This document shows, piece by piece, positions 22,375-35,348 of a DNA stretch of 64,000 nt. Source of the stretch: Hippophae tibetana. Its lineage: Eukaryota; Streptophyta; Magnoliopsida; Rosales; Elaeagnaceae. How positions within the stretch are numbered: position 1 is the stretch's first letter; the number at the start of each line of letters is the position of its first letter. The DNA lies in contig CM072803.1 in the NCBI GenBank assembly GCA_037013495.1, positions 22,589,501 through 22,653,500 of the forward strand, in the 5' to 3' direction. The translations under genes were made by a program, and so were the position numbers. The notes beneath the pieces were generated by a model. It saw nothing but the letters and a program-made list of their open reading frames with translations, was not told the origin of the DNA and searched no databases.

Positions 22375-25300
22375 TAGAAGAGTGAATAATGGGTATGAAC
22401 CAAGTTGGACTTGAAAAACCATAAGTACAGGTAAACTTCTATACTATGAAGAAAAAGCTTTTGTCTTAAGAATCAAATAGAATGTATTGGGATTTATTAG
22501 ATAAGTAGACTTTAGTCACAAAACTCTCTTATTTAACTTCTAAATCTCATCCCTAGTTTTCAATTTCATTTCTCAAATAGAAGTACAAAATGCCACAAAG
22601 TTCAATTTTGTATATTTTGTGATAGTGAACAACATAATTAGGTTTTATAAGAATGGCTAAGTGTCTGTTATCGTTTCACAAGGATCATATATGTATTCTA
22701 GGAATGGTTCTTTTACTAGGTTTTTGCACAATATCTAGCAAGTTTGAACAACAATAATGTCTTAAATTTACGAGCACTATTGTATATTGCAAACATTACT
22801 GACTTGGCACAATTTCATTGATATTACTATGCGGGTTCAACTGTAATGTCAAATCACATTCTTCCAGATCCTTGAAGATACGTCACAGATTTGCAATGAT
22901 TAACATTTTTCTAAATTTACCCAACATCCACAAATCACTTGATGTCAAAGAGCTTTTCAAAGTCACTACTCACTAATAATGGTATTTTTTAGATTGTTTG
23001 ATGTAACATGTAACTAGAAATAGGCGAGGGAGTTCAATATCATCCAAGCAAATTTTAGATGTGTTTCATAATGAATCTCTTATTTTATTAGGGCAATATT
23101 TTCATTACTTTTTTTCTAAAGTTTCCATCCACATTTACAACGATAGTATGTTGAGAAAATCGTTTTTAACTAACATTTGTCACCCCTAGTTGAAGGCTAT
23201 GGTGTTTATTATGATTGAGGAAAAATAAAATGAATAATCAACTAATCCTATATATCTCTCTCAAATTCTCGTTGTTATTTTGTGGCTTATCCATATAATA
23301 AGGGACTATTTCTAGCAAATTTTTAAAACCAATTCTAACCCAATTAAATTTAATTCAAACCAATAAAATTGTGTTCAAAACATGATTGATTTTAATTCAA
23401 ACTAATAAAATTGAGTTTGAGAATAATTGATTTTAATTATTAATTGTATGTTTTTTCGGTTATTTTTTATTTTTTTATATATAAAAAATCTATTAAAATC
23501 ATTAAAGACTGAAGTTATTTATATTTGATACATCTTTTAAAATAAATGATAATTACATATCACAACAACAGAATTATATATTTAAACATATTCTTATTTA
23601 AAACCAAAGCTATGGGCAGTGTTAAAAGTTTATAATAATAGATTAAATATAAAAAAAATTCATAATAGTAAAAATATTATTCAATTTGACTTCTTGTTTG
23701 TAAGGTTTTGATTGGATTAAGAAAAACAACTTAAAATTATCTCACCCATTTAAAATAATATTTATAGTAAGTCTATTTAAAGATGAGTTTAGGTTCAGAG
23801 TCAAAGAGAAAGGAAAATTATTTTAGTTTAACACAGTATTTTTAATTATCGATATAAGTTTATTTAATAATTAAAAGAATTAAAAAAATATTTTTATAAT
23901 TAAAAAAGCTAATAAATATATTTTTTAAATTAAAAGAATAAATAATAATTTTATTAAAAAAATATATATATAACCCACCATATTTTTTTCCTTTTTGGAT
24001 TGTTCACTTTTCTTTAAGGTTCATACTTCATAGTGCCCAATGATGAGTACAACTTTTTTTTTTTTTTTTAACAATCCATACCGCATTAATTATATGGTGG
24101 GTGATAGGACAAAAGTGATTTTAGATTAGAATGGTACTCATTCTTAATTCCCACAAACATGTATTAAAATGGGTTGATTACACTTAAGATATGAAAAGAA
24201 ATGCTACTAACAACATTTACCTCTATTAAATAGGATTAGGATTAGGATTAGGATTTCCTTAAGTTCATTCTTATATGAATGAAACTTAATCAAAGATATT
24301 GTTAACTGTCTACAAATCAGTATAAATTGATTGATATTTTTTTCTTTCTTTTTTTAAAAAAGAAACGAATGAAACTGTTTACTCGAAAAATATCCACCTA
24401 GTACATCATTTTGTATTAGTTGATATTTCTACGTGAAAAAATATAATAAAACTTGTTCATAAATAAATAAATGAAAAGGCATGGGGCAACACGTGCATAG
24501 TAACCGAAATAAGCACTAAAGTTGTTAGAAGATTACATGTCTATACGTCAAGCCAAATTTCAGAGTTCATAGATTGGGACATCTAATATTATATTTTGTT
24601 GAAGTATTTTTTATAAATTAAATATATTAATTATATTTTTTTAAATTAATATATTTTAGTTATTTTTTATCAATTTTATTTTTTTCTAAATCGTTTTTTA
24701 ATAAAAAAAAACTTAAATTAGATTGAATCGAAAAATATTAAGAGTTATTAGTAGATGTTTGAAAAAAAAAATTCAAAAAGTTAAATTAATTAGATACGTT
24801 AAAATTAATCTAAAATAATTAATTAAAATTAAAATTACGAATAAATTTAATTTATAAAAATAAATTACTCAATTGCATTTTTTACTAACTAAACCATCAT
24901 GGTCATGTGACGTGGGTAACAAGGCCATTTGTTTGAGCAGAACAGCATGAATTGAACATCATGACTTAGGAGACCTATACAATTCATCCTCTTTTCTCTT
25001 TCCAACTAACAGACACACACACTCTCTCTCTCTAAGTTTGATACAATCAAAAATAAAAATTATATTTTTTACTATTATGTGATAGATCTTCATGGAAAAT
25101 AACATTATTTATAATATCAAAAATGATATTTTTAAAATAGAGGGTGATTGAAAATAATATTATTTATAGTATCACATTTATTTTTTATTTTATCTCGCAT
25201 TAATTAAATATTATAATAAAATTAATAAATATTACTATTATTTTTAATTATTATGTTAACTTTTTAAGATTATATAACAAATGGTTTTTATGCAATTTAA

Positions 25301-25575
25301 TATAATATCAAAACTTCCGGTCAAAAATCTTGAGTCTCCTTTCTAGAAAAAATGAAATTTAAAAATAAAGAGAGAAAGTAACAACAGAATATAATATAAT
25401 AAAATATATTAAAGATATAAAATGGTTTGATTTATAAATGAAATTTACATTGTAAAAATAAAGAGAGAAAGTAACAATAGAATAGAATATAATAAAATAT
25501 ATTAAAGATATAAAATGATTTGATTTATAAAAGATATAAGAGGTTATTAAACCCATTAAATGTATATTATCTAGG
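22375..25575. other. Intergenic region between the FLAP1-like and WNK genes
   Basis: The first few hundred bases should hold the FLAP1-like 3' UTR. The rest is AT-rich with no recognised gene. It contains a short GGATTA hexamer run (about four units, 24233-24255), a poly-T run at 24055, and a 93-bp tandem duplication at 25361-25546. Confidence 0.5.
25361..25546. repeat. 93-bp tandem duplication
   Basis: AAAAATAAAGAGAGAAAGTA starts at 25361 and again at 25454. Both continue through AATAAAATATATTAAAGATA and TTTGATTTATAAA with few differences, so the duplication is fairly recent. Confidence 0.85.
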
Positions 25576-25589
25576 GTAGATTTGAGGTT

Positions 25590-26465
25590 TAAGGCATCTT
25601 CAAAAATGTCTTTATTATTTAACAGAAGCATAAAAAAAGTTGTGAAAATTACATTAATATCTGAAAAAATATTTTCTACTCTTACCTATATAGTTTTTTG
25701 AATATTGTCGTTGAGAATATTATCGCAAATATCTTTGAGGTTTTGTTTTTCTTCAAAAATAATTTTACTATAATAATTAATTTAACTTTATCAAAAATAC
25801 ATCTCCTATAATAATTAATTTAACTTATCAAAAATATCCTTATTACAATAATTAATTTAACTTCATTAAAAATGTCTCTACTATAATATTTAATTTATTT
25901 TCATCAAAAATATCCATGTTTCTCAATAATAAGATATAAAATATTTTCCAAAAATACCCTTGAAGATAAATTAAGTTAACAAAGCACATAATATCAAGTT
26001 AAATATTTTTGGAAAATATTTTATATCATGTTATTGAGAAGTAGAAGTATTTTTTATGAAGATAAATTAAATATTGTAGTAGGGGCATTTTTGATGAAGT
26101 TAAATTAATTATTGTAATAGGAGCATTTTTTATGAAGTTAAATTAATTATTATAGCAGAGGTATTTTTGATAAAGTTAAATTAATTATTATAGTAGGGTA
26201 TTTTTGATAAAGTTAAATTAATTATTATAGCTGAGATATTTTTGAAAAAAAGTAAAACATAAAGGATATTTACGATAATATTCTAAACGAAAATATTCAA
26301 AAAGATATATAGGTAGGGGTAGAAAAGAATTTTTCTGATATTGATTTGATTTTTCACAGCTTTTTTATACTTATGTTAAATAATAAGGATATTTTTAAAA
26401 AATGTATTTATACTTATTGTAATTTTTTTTAAAACATTAAAGATATTTTTGAAGATATTAAAAAT
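25590..26465. mobile_element. Long foldback (inverted-repeat) element
   Basis: The left arm (about 25590-25978) and right arm (about 25996-26465) are reverse complements around a spacer near 25985, for example TTTTCTACTCTTACCTATAT at 25671 versus ATATAGGTAGGGGTAGAAAA near 26308. Each arm holds tandem units of about 36 bp containing AAAGTTAAATTAATTATTAT (or its complement). The right arm carries an extra segment of about 60 bp near 26400-26440. No coding capacity. It resembles a foldback or MULE-type MITE. Terminal duplication not established. Confidence 0.8.
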
Positions 26466-27152
26466 CTCGGGAGTATTTTTAATTTTTTTCTCACGGGAGT
26501 GATATATGTATAGATTGTTAAACGGAGATATAACGATGATAACGTTCGTAAATATTTTTGATATTAAATAAAACTCAAGGATAATTTTAAAGAAATACAA
26601 AAACCCATATGTATTTGTAATAATAATCCATATCTAAACCAAATGACACTTTTCTTCGAGAGAAATTTACTAAATACATGTTATGACCATTTCTCATTGA
26701 GGGACGTCTTGTAACTAATTTTGTTTTTAAATTCTGCTTTCTTGTCTTTGAAATACTTTGATATTTCCAAATCATTTAGAGGGAGAAAAAACCACTCCCT
26801 TAAAAAAAATTATTTTATTCTTCCATTCACTCTTAAGCGTCAACAAATAATAAGATCTTTTAAAATTTCAAAAACAATAAAAAAAATGGTGCAAAAATGA
26901 AACCAAGTTTGAAAATGATTTTGAATTTAAAAATGAAATTAATTACCAACCAAAACTCATTTTCAAAACTTGAGTCCAAGAACTGAAACTTGAAAACAGA
27001 ATTGGTTAGAAAACATATGTGAAGGATAATCTCAAAGGAGTTGAATTTCATTATCCTTGAACCAAAAAGAAGTGAAATTGATCATAATTGCAAAACCTCT
27101 GTAAGTGTATGAAATAATTATAGACTAAACCCAAATAGAGTGAACTACAAGT
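26466..27152. other. Region 3' of the WNK gene
   Basis: AT-rich. The part nearest 27152 should contain the WNK 3' UTR (transcribed leftward). No other gene was recognised. Confidence 0.45.
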
Positions 27153-30100
27153 TTACATATCAACAGCATCAACTGGGAGTGAAGCTGTTCTGTGAAGAGA
27201 GTGTGGAAGTAGTGACCCTGTGTTGAAAATCCTGGTAGTGCTCTTCATTTCATTTCCATTCAAAGATTTGGTCGCCTCACAATTTTGGTCCCTTTGGGTT
27301 ACCAAACCGGGGCAGCTCTTATCCGTATAATCACAAACAGATGATTTCAAGAGAATTTGGTTGTCTTCTTGGGATACATTTGACCCCAAATACGAAAATG
27401 ACTTGTTGTCTAACCCTTGTTCTCTACTGCCATGGTTTGAATAATTTGAGACAAGTCCTAATTGTTGATCTTTAAGTTCTCTCAACTCCATCTGATGTTT
27501 TGCCTTCAACCACCTGAGTTCCTGCTGGATTTCCTTCTCACAGTTCTCCGAAAGGTCAGAACAGGTTATCGGAACTGAAGAGCTTCTCGGGAAGTTCACA
27601 TTAATGCTGTCCAATTTGATATTTTCAAGTGACATTATAGATTGATGAGGTGTTGCATACTCTTCCTTGTCCGAGTGACTTTGTCCAGAGCCTACCGACC
27701 TTATCTCTTGACTCTCATACTGTCCCCAAATTTCTTGATAATGCAAGTTCTTATCCTCAACAGCTTGATATGTGATCTCTCCAAACCGTCCGTGCATTGA
27801 AGCGCATCCATGTTTGCAGCATTGAAGAACTTGCATGTCTTTGGTGCCGGGATCAGCTGATAGAAACTCCAAGAGGGAAACACCAGAAGTATGGTTTGAA
27901 AAACAATTACCACATAAGTTTTGATTAGCAAACAGCGGTGTTTCCTCTATTCCCGGACCTGATTTCCATTCGGGTACTAAGGAAGCAATCTCTCCATCAA
28001 GCATATCTGCTATTCGGGTTACATCTTGGTCTGTTATATCAAGTTCTGCTACCATTTCAGTAGCTACAGTCAATGCTGTATCTGTCTCAATGTCAAATGG
28101 GAAATAGATGTTCCTTATTGGACCTGCAAAAATTATAGGACCCGTATCAACGAAAAGTGTACGATTGATTTCTATACTCACTTTTTAGCTCAAACCCTAA
28201 TTTTTCATTACATGTCCAATGTATACCCAAGCAGGGTATATTACTTGATATATAACTATGCATAACAAGAGTGTAAATAAGGAAGAAAAAAACTAGTATT
28301 TGTGCCAAAATTTGAGCATATAAGGTAATTTTCTGGGTCCGTTTCATATTCAAAACCCTTATTTAACGGATTTCATTTTTTACACCTCTAAAAAAGAAAA
28401 TTGGCTCAATATTTTCGTACATTTTGAACATATGTCCAACTTGTATTTTCAATTTAAATTTCCAATCTAAATATGTTTTAATAAATATAAAGATTAAAAA
28501 CTACACTTTATAACAAACGTCGAGAATATGGAAAAAAATTCAAAATATCACAGAAATTGAATATATGTTTAATGCGTTTATAAAGATGCGTTGAATATTT
28601 ATTCATCGCATTATAAAAAATTAAACATATATTTAATGTCTAAAAAGAGTATTAAAAATAAAACTCTAACTATGAAATAGGGTTATGCTACGCGCTTGAA
28701 CCGAATTTTCACATAAAAAAGTGAAGAAATTTATAATCTCGTAAAAGTTTCGAATGAAAGTAAAGACAATCCATACCTTCTTTATCTAAAATTCTTAACC
28801 TTAAAAAGATACCACCATCTTCTCTCCTCTTTCCTTTGATACTTATGCCAACATCTTCTGAATGTTCATCATCATGTTGCTCAAAAAGTTCAATTCCACT
28901 AGGTTCATGCTCAATAGATTGATAACCACATTCATTTTGTGCTTCAAAACCATATCCATTCAAATATCCGTTGCTAAACGAGCTGTTAGTTCGATGAAGA
29001 TCAAACAAAGGCTGTCTTATAAGTGGACTCATGTCATCCAAATCTCTACCATAATCCATTGGTCTAGAATCATAATCACAGTTACCGATTTGGAGAAATG
29101 GATCATTCAAAAGTTCCCTTGCAGAGAGCCTTAGAGAAACAGTTGCTAAGCATTTCTCAACGAATTGTCGCACTTCTGGATCCTTTACTTTGTATAGAGC
29201 ATCTGGTTTTTTGCCCTAAAAGGAATGATTACATACATGTAAATGAAATTTGCTTGTTCTTTATAACTTCACGTGTATAAATATTTCAATCAGATTCACC
29301 AATTTGGTTGAAACAGTGGATTGAAAAGTATTTCAATAATAAAAGTAGTGAATTTGAAACATAAAATATTAAAAGTAGTAAATTAAAAAATTTCATATAA
29401 CATTAATAGCTAAATGACCGTTTGCTCAAGGTAAATCATGTCATCACTCACTGGTGGAAAGAAAGAGAATGCTTACAGATATAACTTTCTTGTAGATTTG
29501 AGCAGGGTGAGTACATTCACTGTATGGATATTCAAAAGTGACCATTTCCAAAATGCACATCCCAAATGAATAAATGTCAACCAATTCATTATATGCCTCT
29601 TCATACACCTCTGGAGCCATGAACTCAGGTGTCCCTATTAAAATATGAAAAAAATAAGATAAAAACACTTTAACTTATGATTAAACGACTCATTCAACTG
29701 TATATTTACTTGTGCTTCTATTAAAAGTTATTTATGTAAAATACAGTCTCAAAAGAAAGTGTTTTCAGAAAGAAACATATAATCTGTACTTCTACCAGTA
29801 GCCACAAAATTGTGCTTTGAGAGGGCTTAAAACACTTCTGAATAAAATTTCACCCTTTTTAGGCTCAATTTTTTCCCAATCAAAAGCACTCTTACAAAGT
29901 CTTGGAAACAGAAACAACAAACCCTTAACTAAAAAGTTCATTTACTTTTGTTATTTTTTGTTTCAATTGAGTAATGTATTATTGAAATATCTTTTAATAA
30001 ACTAATATGAAGTCAAATTTGTAAATTTGACTGAAATTTTTTTAAGTCACTAAAGTTTTAAAACTTCATTATCTTATTCATGACATGCTCTTGTAACTTC

Positions 30101-31568
30101 ACGTGCCCCATAAATGACTTAAATATTTTAATCAATTTTTGACTGAAATAGTTCATTGAAAGATACTTGAATAATAAAAATAATAAATTGAAACAAAAAA
30201 ATATTAAAAGTAGTAAAATTAAAAAATTTCAAATAACATTACTAGCTAAGTAGCTAAATTAACAATTACACAAATTCATGGCATAAATTTAAGAAATTTT
30301 AATCAGCAGAATTTACCAACACAATGTGCAGCATGAGATTTTCTTAGTATAGCAGCTAAGCCCAGATCACCAATCTTAACTTCTCCTTGGTTTCCATTAA
30401 CAAAAATATTATCACACTTGAGATCTCTATGGATTACAGGTGGATCATGGCCATGAAGGTAGAGAAGCCCTTTCAAGATCTGTCTACACCAATGTTTCAC
30501 TGCTCTAATGTTAACTCTCTTGTGCTTCAGTCTATACCTATTAATCATAACCGATCAAGTGAACCCACAAAAGAAAATCAGAAATGTCAAAAACCCAAAT
30601 TTGATTTTTGATTTTTTTGAAAATAACAAATTCATAAAAGGAAAAAGTGATAATCCAAGTGTCCTAACATTAACGAAATTGAACTTTAATCCTTTACTTA
30701 TAAGGTGGGACAATATAAGTCTACTAACTTTACAAAAGAATTACAAAAATCAATTTTGTAAAAAGTTAATAGAATTGTGTTGATAATGTGCAGAACAAGT
30801 CCATTATATTTACAAAATAGATTTACTAATCCTTTTTGTAAAGTTTACATACTTGTGATGCCCCTACTTAATGGACTAAAATATAATTTCATTAAAAATA
30901 ACACACTTAGACGACACTATCCTCCGTAAAAGTTGATTAAAAATACTTACTGTCTCAAAGTACCAGAAGTGAACATTTCAGTTACAAAATTAATGTTTCT
31001 ATTTGCAGTATCAACCCACGAAGTATAAAATTTCATGATGTTTTTATGTTTTAATGTCTTTAATAGATGAATTTCACAATATAGTCTTTCAAGATCTTCA
31101 GGGCTTTGAAGAAAATCATAAAGCTTTACTTGGTTCCAAGCAACTTCAATCCCTTCATACTCATCAAATGCTCTATAACTGAAACAATCAATTAGCCCAA
31201 AATCACTTAACAAATTACAAGTCTATGAAATACCCATTGTAATCCTCAAAAAAGCTCTATTTTTTTTTTGAAACCTTAAAAAAAAGAGTAATTTTTAAAT
31301 GAATCTAAAATGGGTTTGTCTCAAAATTAGAAATTTATACAAATGGGATTGAGTTCATACACAGTCTTTGAAGCTCCTTTACCAAGGATTTCATTATACT
31401 GCAACAAAAAATAAACACAAATACCAAATCAGTCTCAAAGTTGAAAATAAGTAGAAAGAGAAAGAAGAGAGAGAGATATTTGATTACCCTGCCATATCTG
31501 CCAGTTGGATCGACTTCAATAAACTCAGAATCAAATTTATCTTCTTCAAGATTTGTGAGACCATTCAT
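27153..31568 (-). CDS. WNK (with-no-lysine) serine/threonine protein kinase, WNK1/9 clade
   Basis: Seven exons on the minus strand: 31568-31488, 31398-31361, 31178-30951, 30537-30317, 29634-29477, 29215-28777, 28123-27153; all introns GT-AG, phases join, 711 aa (Arabidopsis WNK1 is about 700). The kinase domain runs from about residue 25. The Gly-rich loop holds the WNK catalytic Lys38 (GKGASKTVY), while the usual subdomain II Lys is Asn55 (VAWNQVKL). The catalytic loop is HRDLKCDN (152-159), with DLG at 173-175. [16 protein letters not shown] forms the activation/P+1 region. An OSR1/SPAK-like PF2 domain follows ([18 protein letters not shown]), then a short coiled coil ([17 protein letters not shown]) and the clade-typical end SLPVDAVDM. 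Plant WNKs act in circadian, osmotic and flowering-time signalling; the role here is inferred. Confidence 0.95.
29258..29422. repeat. Intragenic repeat in WNK intron 5 (partner in intron 4)
   Basis: Similar in order and sequence to about 30090-30257: both start near AACTTCACGTG, then carry GAATAATAAAA, TATTAAAAGTAGTAAA, AAAAATTTCA and TAACATTA.TAGCTAA. Roughly 165 bp, divergent. Either two insertions of one element or an intron duplication. Confidence 0.65.
30090..30257. repeat. Intragenic repeat in WNK intron 4 (partner in intron 5)
   Basis: Second member of the pair described for 29258-29422, with the same motif order and several indels. Confidence 0.65.
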
Positions 31569-31990
31569 TCTCTAATTTTCTTCCTCAGTTTCTGTACTCT
31601 TGTGATTGGACTTCGCCTTCTGGCTCTCCCCTTTTCTTCTGACACAAAAGGAGAGAAGATTTGTCAAACAAACAAAAAAATTATTAGTTTATGAAAGTTT
31701 CATACATAGAAACAGGTATAAAAAATGAAAAAGATTCAATTTTTAATTTCGCTTTTGTATTCATTTTTTAATGAATATAAATTATTGATTATTACTCACA
31801 TGAATATAGAGAAGAAGGCAGAGCTAAAGAGAAAAAAAGAAAGAAAGATGAGTTAGTAATCAGAAAGGCAAAAGCTTTTTGCAAATTTGCCACATTTTAT
31901 GAGAGATGTAAAAACAGAGTCACCAACCCCAAGTACCCAACCTCTCAAGGAAGGCGACAAATAGATAGAGTCTCAATCTCAAAGCTCTGT
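31569..31990 (-). promoter_or_regulatory. 5' UTR and promoter-proximal region of the WNK gene
   Basis: On the minus strand this GA/CT-rich stretch precedes the ATG. A pyrimidine-rich CCTTTTGTGTCAG string ends at about 31637 on that strand and could be the acceptor of a 5' UTR intron. No TATA box was fixed. Confidence 0.4.
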
Positions 31991-34900
31991 ATTTTGTAAT
32001 TCTAGGCTGAATTGTGACTATTGAATTACACATATTCGTGTTTTTTTTGTATTGTTTTTACTCTTATTTTCAGTATGAATAGAATAATAAAATATATCTG
32101 ATGGGATAAAATTATTATTTTTAAGCTTTTTCTCCTTTATAATATTCTCTTCTCTTCTAATTCAATTTTGGAGTAATTTTTAATTGCAACATTTTTAGCT
32201 AGTTACATTATTTCTATTTTTAAATAGATTTTATTCGTCATTATCTCTATTATCTACGTACTTGAAAAGGAAAAGAAAATACAATATACTATGCTAATTG
32301 TTCTTCAAACAAACAATTTGATACTGATACGGTGACTAGTAAATTATAATTTATTTTGTTTTTTAATTATAGAGAAAATATAGAAAATTGAGTAAAATAT
32401 ATATTAAAAAATTAGAAAGAATGTAAGTGAAAATACTGATATTTTAGGTTTTATGATTGAAAAATGTCTCAAAAAATAACCAAGAAATGAGATAATCTTA
32501 TGAACGAAGAAAAATTTTAAAATTTTAATTTTACCTTCATTAAATATATTAGATTATTTTGTCATAATGTTTTATTAATAAAATAATATTATATTTTTCA
32601 AAAAATGATTAATATCTCCTGTTTTTATTGAAAAATTAGATTAAGTATTTATTGTGAAAATAAAATGATTAAATTTTTTATTTAAAACATGTAAAATAAT
32701 TCCTAAAAATACTTAAATCAAGGATAATATAAATTATCATTTGTACATTTCTTAAAAATTATTACTTAGTTTAAACCTACAGTCGCCATATGTAGAAAAC
32801 ACACTTTGAGCATGTGTGGATTTAAACAAGAGGATTACAAAATATATAAATTTTGTTTTATACATCAAAGAGTAAGTTCTTAATCAAATCAACACAATTG
32901 AAAATTAAATGACCATAAGCTAGAACTAACGTTCCAATTGTAGGTAAGAGATTAAATATGTATTTTCACACCTATAATATCCATTATTATTTTTATTTCA
33001 AATCATATGTTTAAAGTATTATGTTTGATACATATTTTTAAATTTTTACAATTCAAATAAATTTTCATAAATATAAAAAAAATTATATACAAAATAACAT
33101 AGATAACGAAATTGAATATATATTTTCAACATCTTATTAAAAATATGAATAGATTTTTTTTTCAAGATAAAAAAAATTTATTGTGTTTTTTTATAATCAA
33201 AAAATAAAACCTCTCTAACTGAAAGAAACATTAATCTTATTTTACCATTTCGATCACCTATTTAATAAAGAGAAATTAAACCTTAAACTAATATGAAACA
33301 CGATGAATAATATCTATTATAATATAAATGAAATAATATAAAACGATATAGTATATAATGCAAATTAAAATACTTATTTAAGTATCTCAAAATTAAGATA
33401 TACACATAAGTGTTATATTTTATTTATTTATATTATTTAAAAAAAATTATCAAAAAAACCTATTCAGAGTGTAACCTCAAAACATAATATTAATTTTTTT
33501 ATATGACCCATACTCTTAATTAATATCAAGAGATTTACATTCACAATAAAAATATGTGCTATCTAGAACTCAAATCATAAATAAGAAAATTTATCAAATC
33601 ATAAATAAGAAAATTTATCAAAAAAACCTATTCGAATGTAAACTGGAAACATAGGATTAATTTTTTTTATATGACCCATACTCTTAATTAACATTAAGAA
33701 ATTTACATTCACAATAAAAAAAATATGTACTATCTAAAACTTGAATCATAAATAAAAAACCACAATAATTTGTGGCGTGTTGTTCAAGCTTGCCAATAAA
33801 TATCTAAGGCAAAAATAAAAGTAAAAGTAAATAGAATTTAACAACTACTTAATTAGACCAGGCACATGTGGAGCTTGGAGGTTAGGGTACAATTTCATGT
33901 ACAATCAAGTATAACTTTTAATGTCTAAGTCATTCATAATAGCTTAGGCAACTTTTCAAAGGGATTTTCTTCTCTCTTTTTTAGTGCCTAGTGACTTGGC
34001 CAATTTAGAGGCACCCTCTAAAAACAGAGTTTTGATAAATAATGATATATAAAACTAGTTGCTTAAGTCTAAAGCTTATCTCCATGTATAAGGGAGGTTA
34101 CACATGACCCTTATTCATTAATTATTATTTTTGTTCCTTTCAATAAATACTTTTTTCATAGAATTTCAAAAAAGCACTTTGGAATGAAAAATGCTCTCTC
34201 TCTTTGGTATGGATTTCAATTTAAGGATACGATAAAACTTAATATTTATTTTAGAATAGATAATATAGTGTTCATTACAAAATAAATTGTATATTCGAAA
34301 AATAAAACCTTATTATTGTTATTAAAAATAAATATCATTAACATGCCTAAGTTTATCTAAATATAAAAAAATGCCTCAATTTTTTCACTTTGTATCAAAT
34401 ATATATTCGAGTATATGTTCTTAGAAAAGTTACTCATGATTGAAATACATAACTTCATATAAATAATAAAGTTATACTAAGTGACGTGAAAACTCAAACA
34501 ACATTAATCAATACATGTTGAGTTTATTTACTAACATATAATAAAAAAAATTGAAAGTAAATTTTGTATTAATAACTTCTGTGTTATAATTTTATTGGTC
34601 ATTCTTTAAAATAATAGATTTTACTAATAAAATTTGAGGTTAAAATAATTCACAACTAATATTTGTATTTAATCATAATTTAAGTGTAATACTAGTAAGA
34701 ATAGATGTGAGAAGTTGCATTTGGTAAAACAAATTTTAAAAAAATAATAATTAATTCACACACAGAGATCTACTATATGAGAACTTAGGCTTTTAGCCAT
34801 TGTAGTTAGAGATAATTCACCTAATTATATTATAAGAGAGTGTCAATGTATAATTTTTATATTTTTTTTAAAATGATAGTTAGATTATATACTTATTTTT

Positions 34901-35317
34901 ACAACATTGTAGTCATATTATTATTTAAAAAATATAATTTTATCTAATTCTTCTTTAAATCTTTCATTTTTATATTATTTAAATTAAAACAATTTTTATC
35001 TCATGTAATTCAAAAAAATAAAAAAAAAATTATCATTATAAGATCATTTTTTAATAATAATATAAATATATTATCACAAAAATAAGTACAAAATATAAAT
35101 ATTATTTTTATAATAAATATGATATATTGAAGATATTTTTCTTAAAATTTTAATATTATTTTTATTTGTGGTTTGATATAACTTTAGGATTTTTTTCTTC
35201 AAATGAAAGCAATGGAGTTCTTTATCATGTTTGGATTTGTTTCATGAGTTCATTGCTTAATTTAATTTAATGTTTTTTTTTTTTTGCTACTCTCATTGCT
35301 TAATTTATTTTTATGTA

Positions 35318-35348
<31 letters not shown>

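Noticed and set aside
25361-26340. CRISPR-like array from regularly spaced AAAGTTAAATTAATTATTAT units
   Set aside because: Units are contiguous tandem repeats in the arms of a eukaryotic foldback, with no unique spacers and no associated genes.
30311-30320. Missing Ile before GTPEFMAPE in the WNK activation region as a deletion
   Set aside because: The AAHCVGTPE form matches the WNK1 clade as remembered. The SVIGTPE form belongs to the WNK4/5 group, so this is clade identity and not a lesion.
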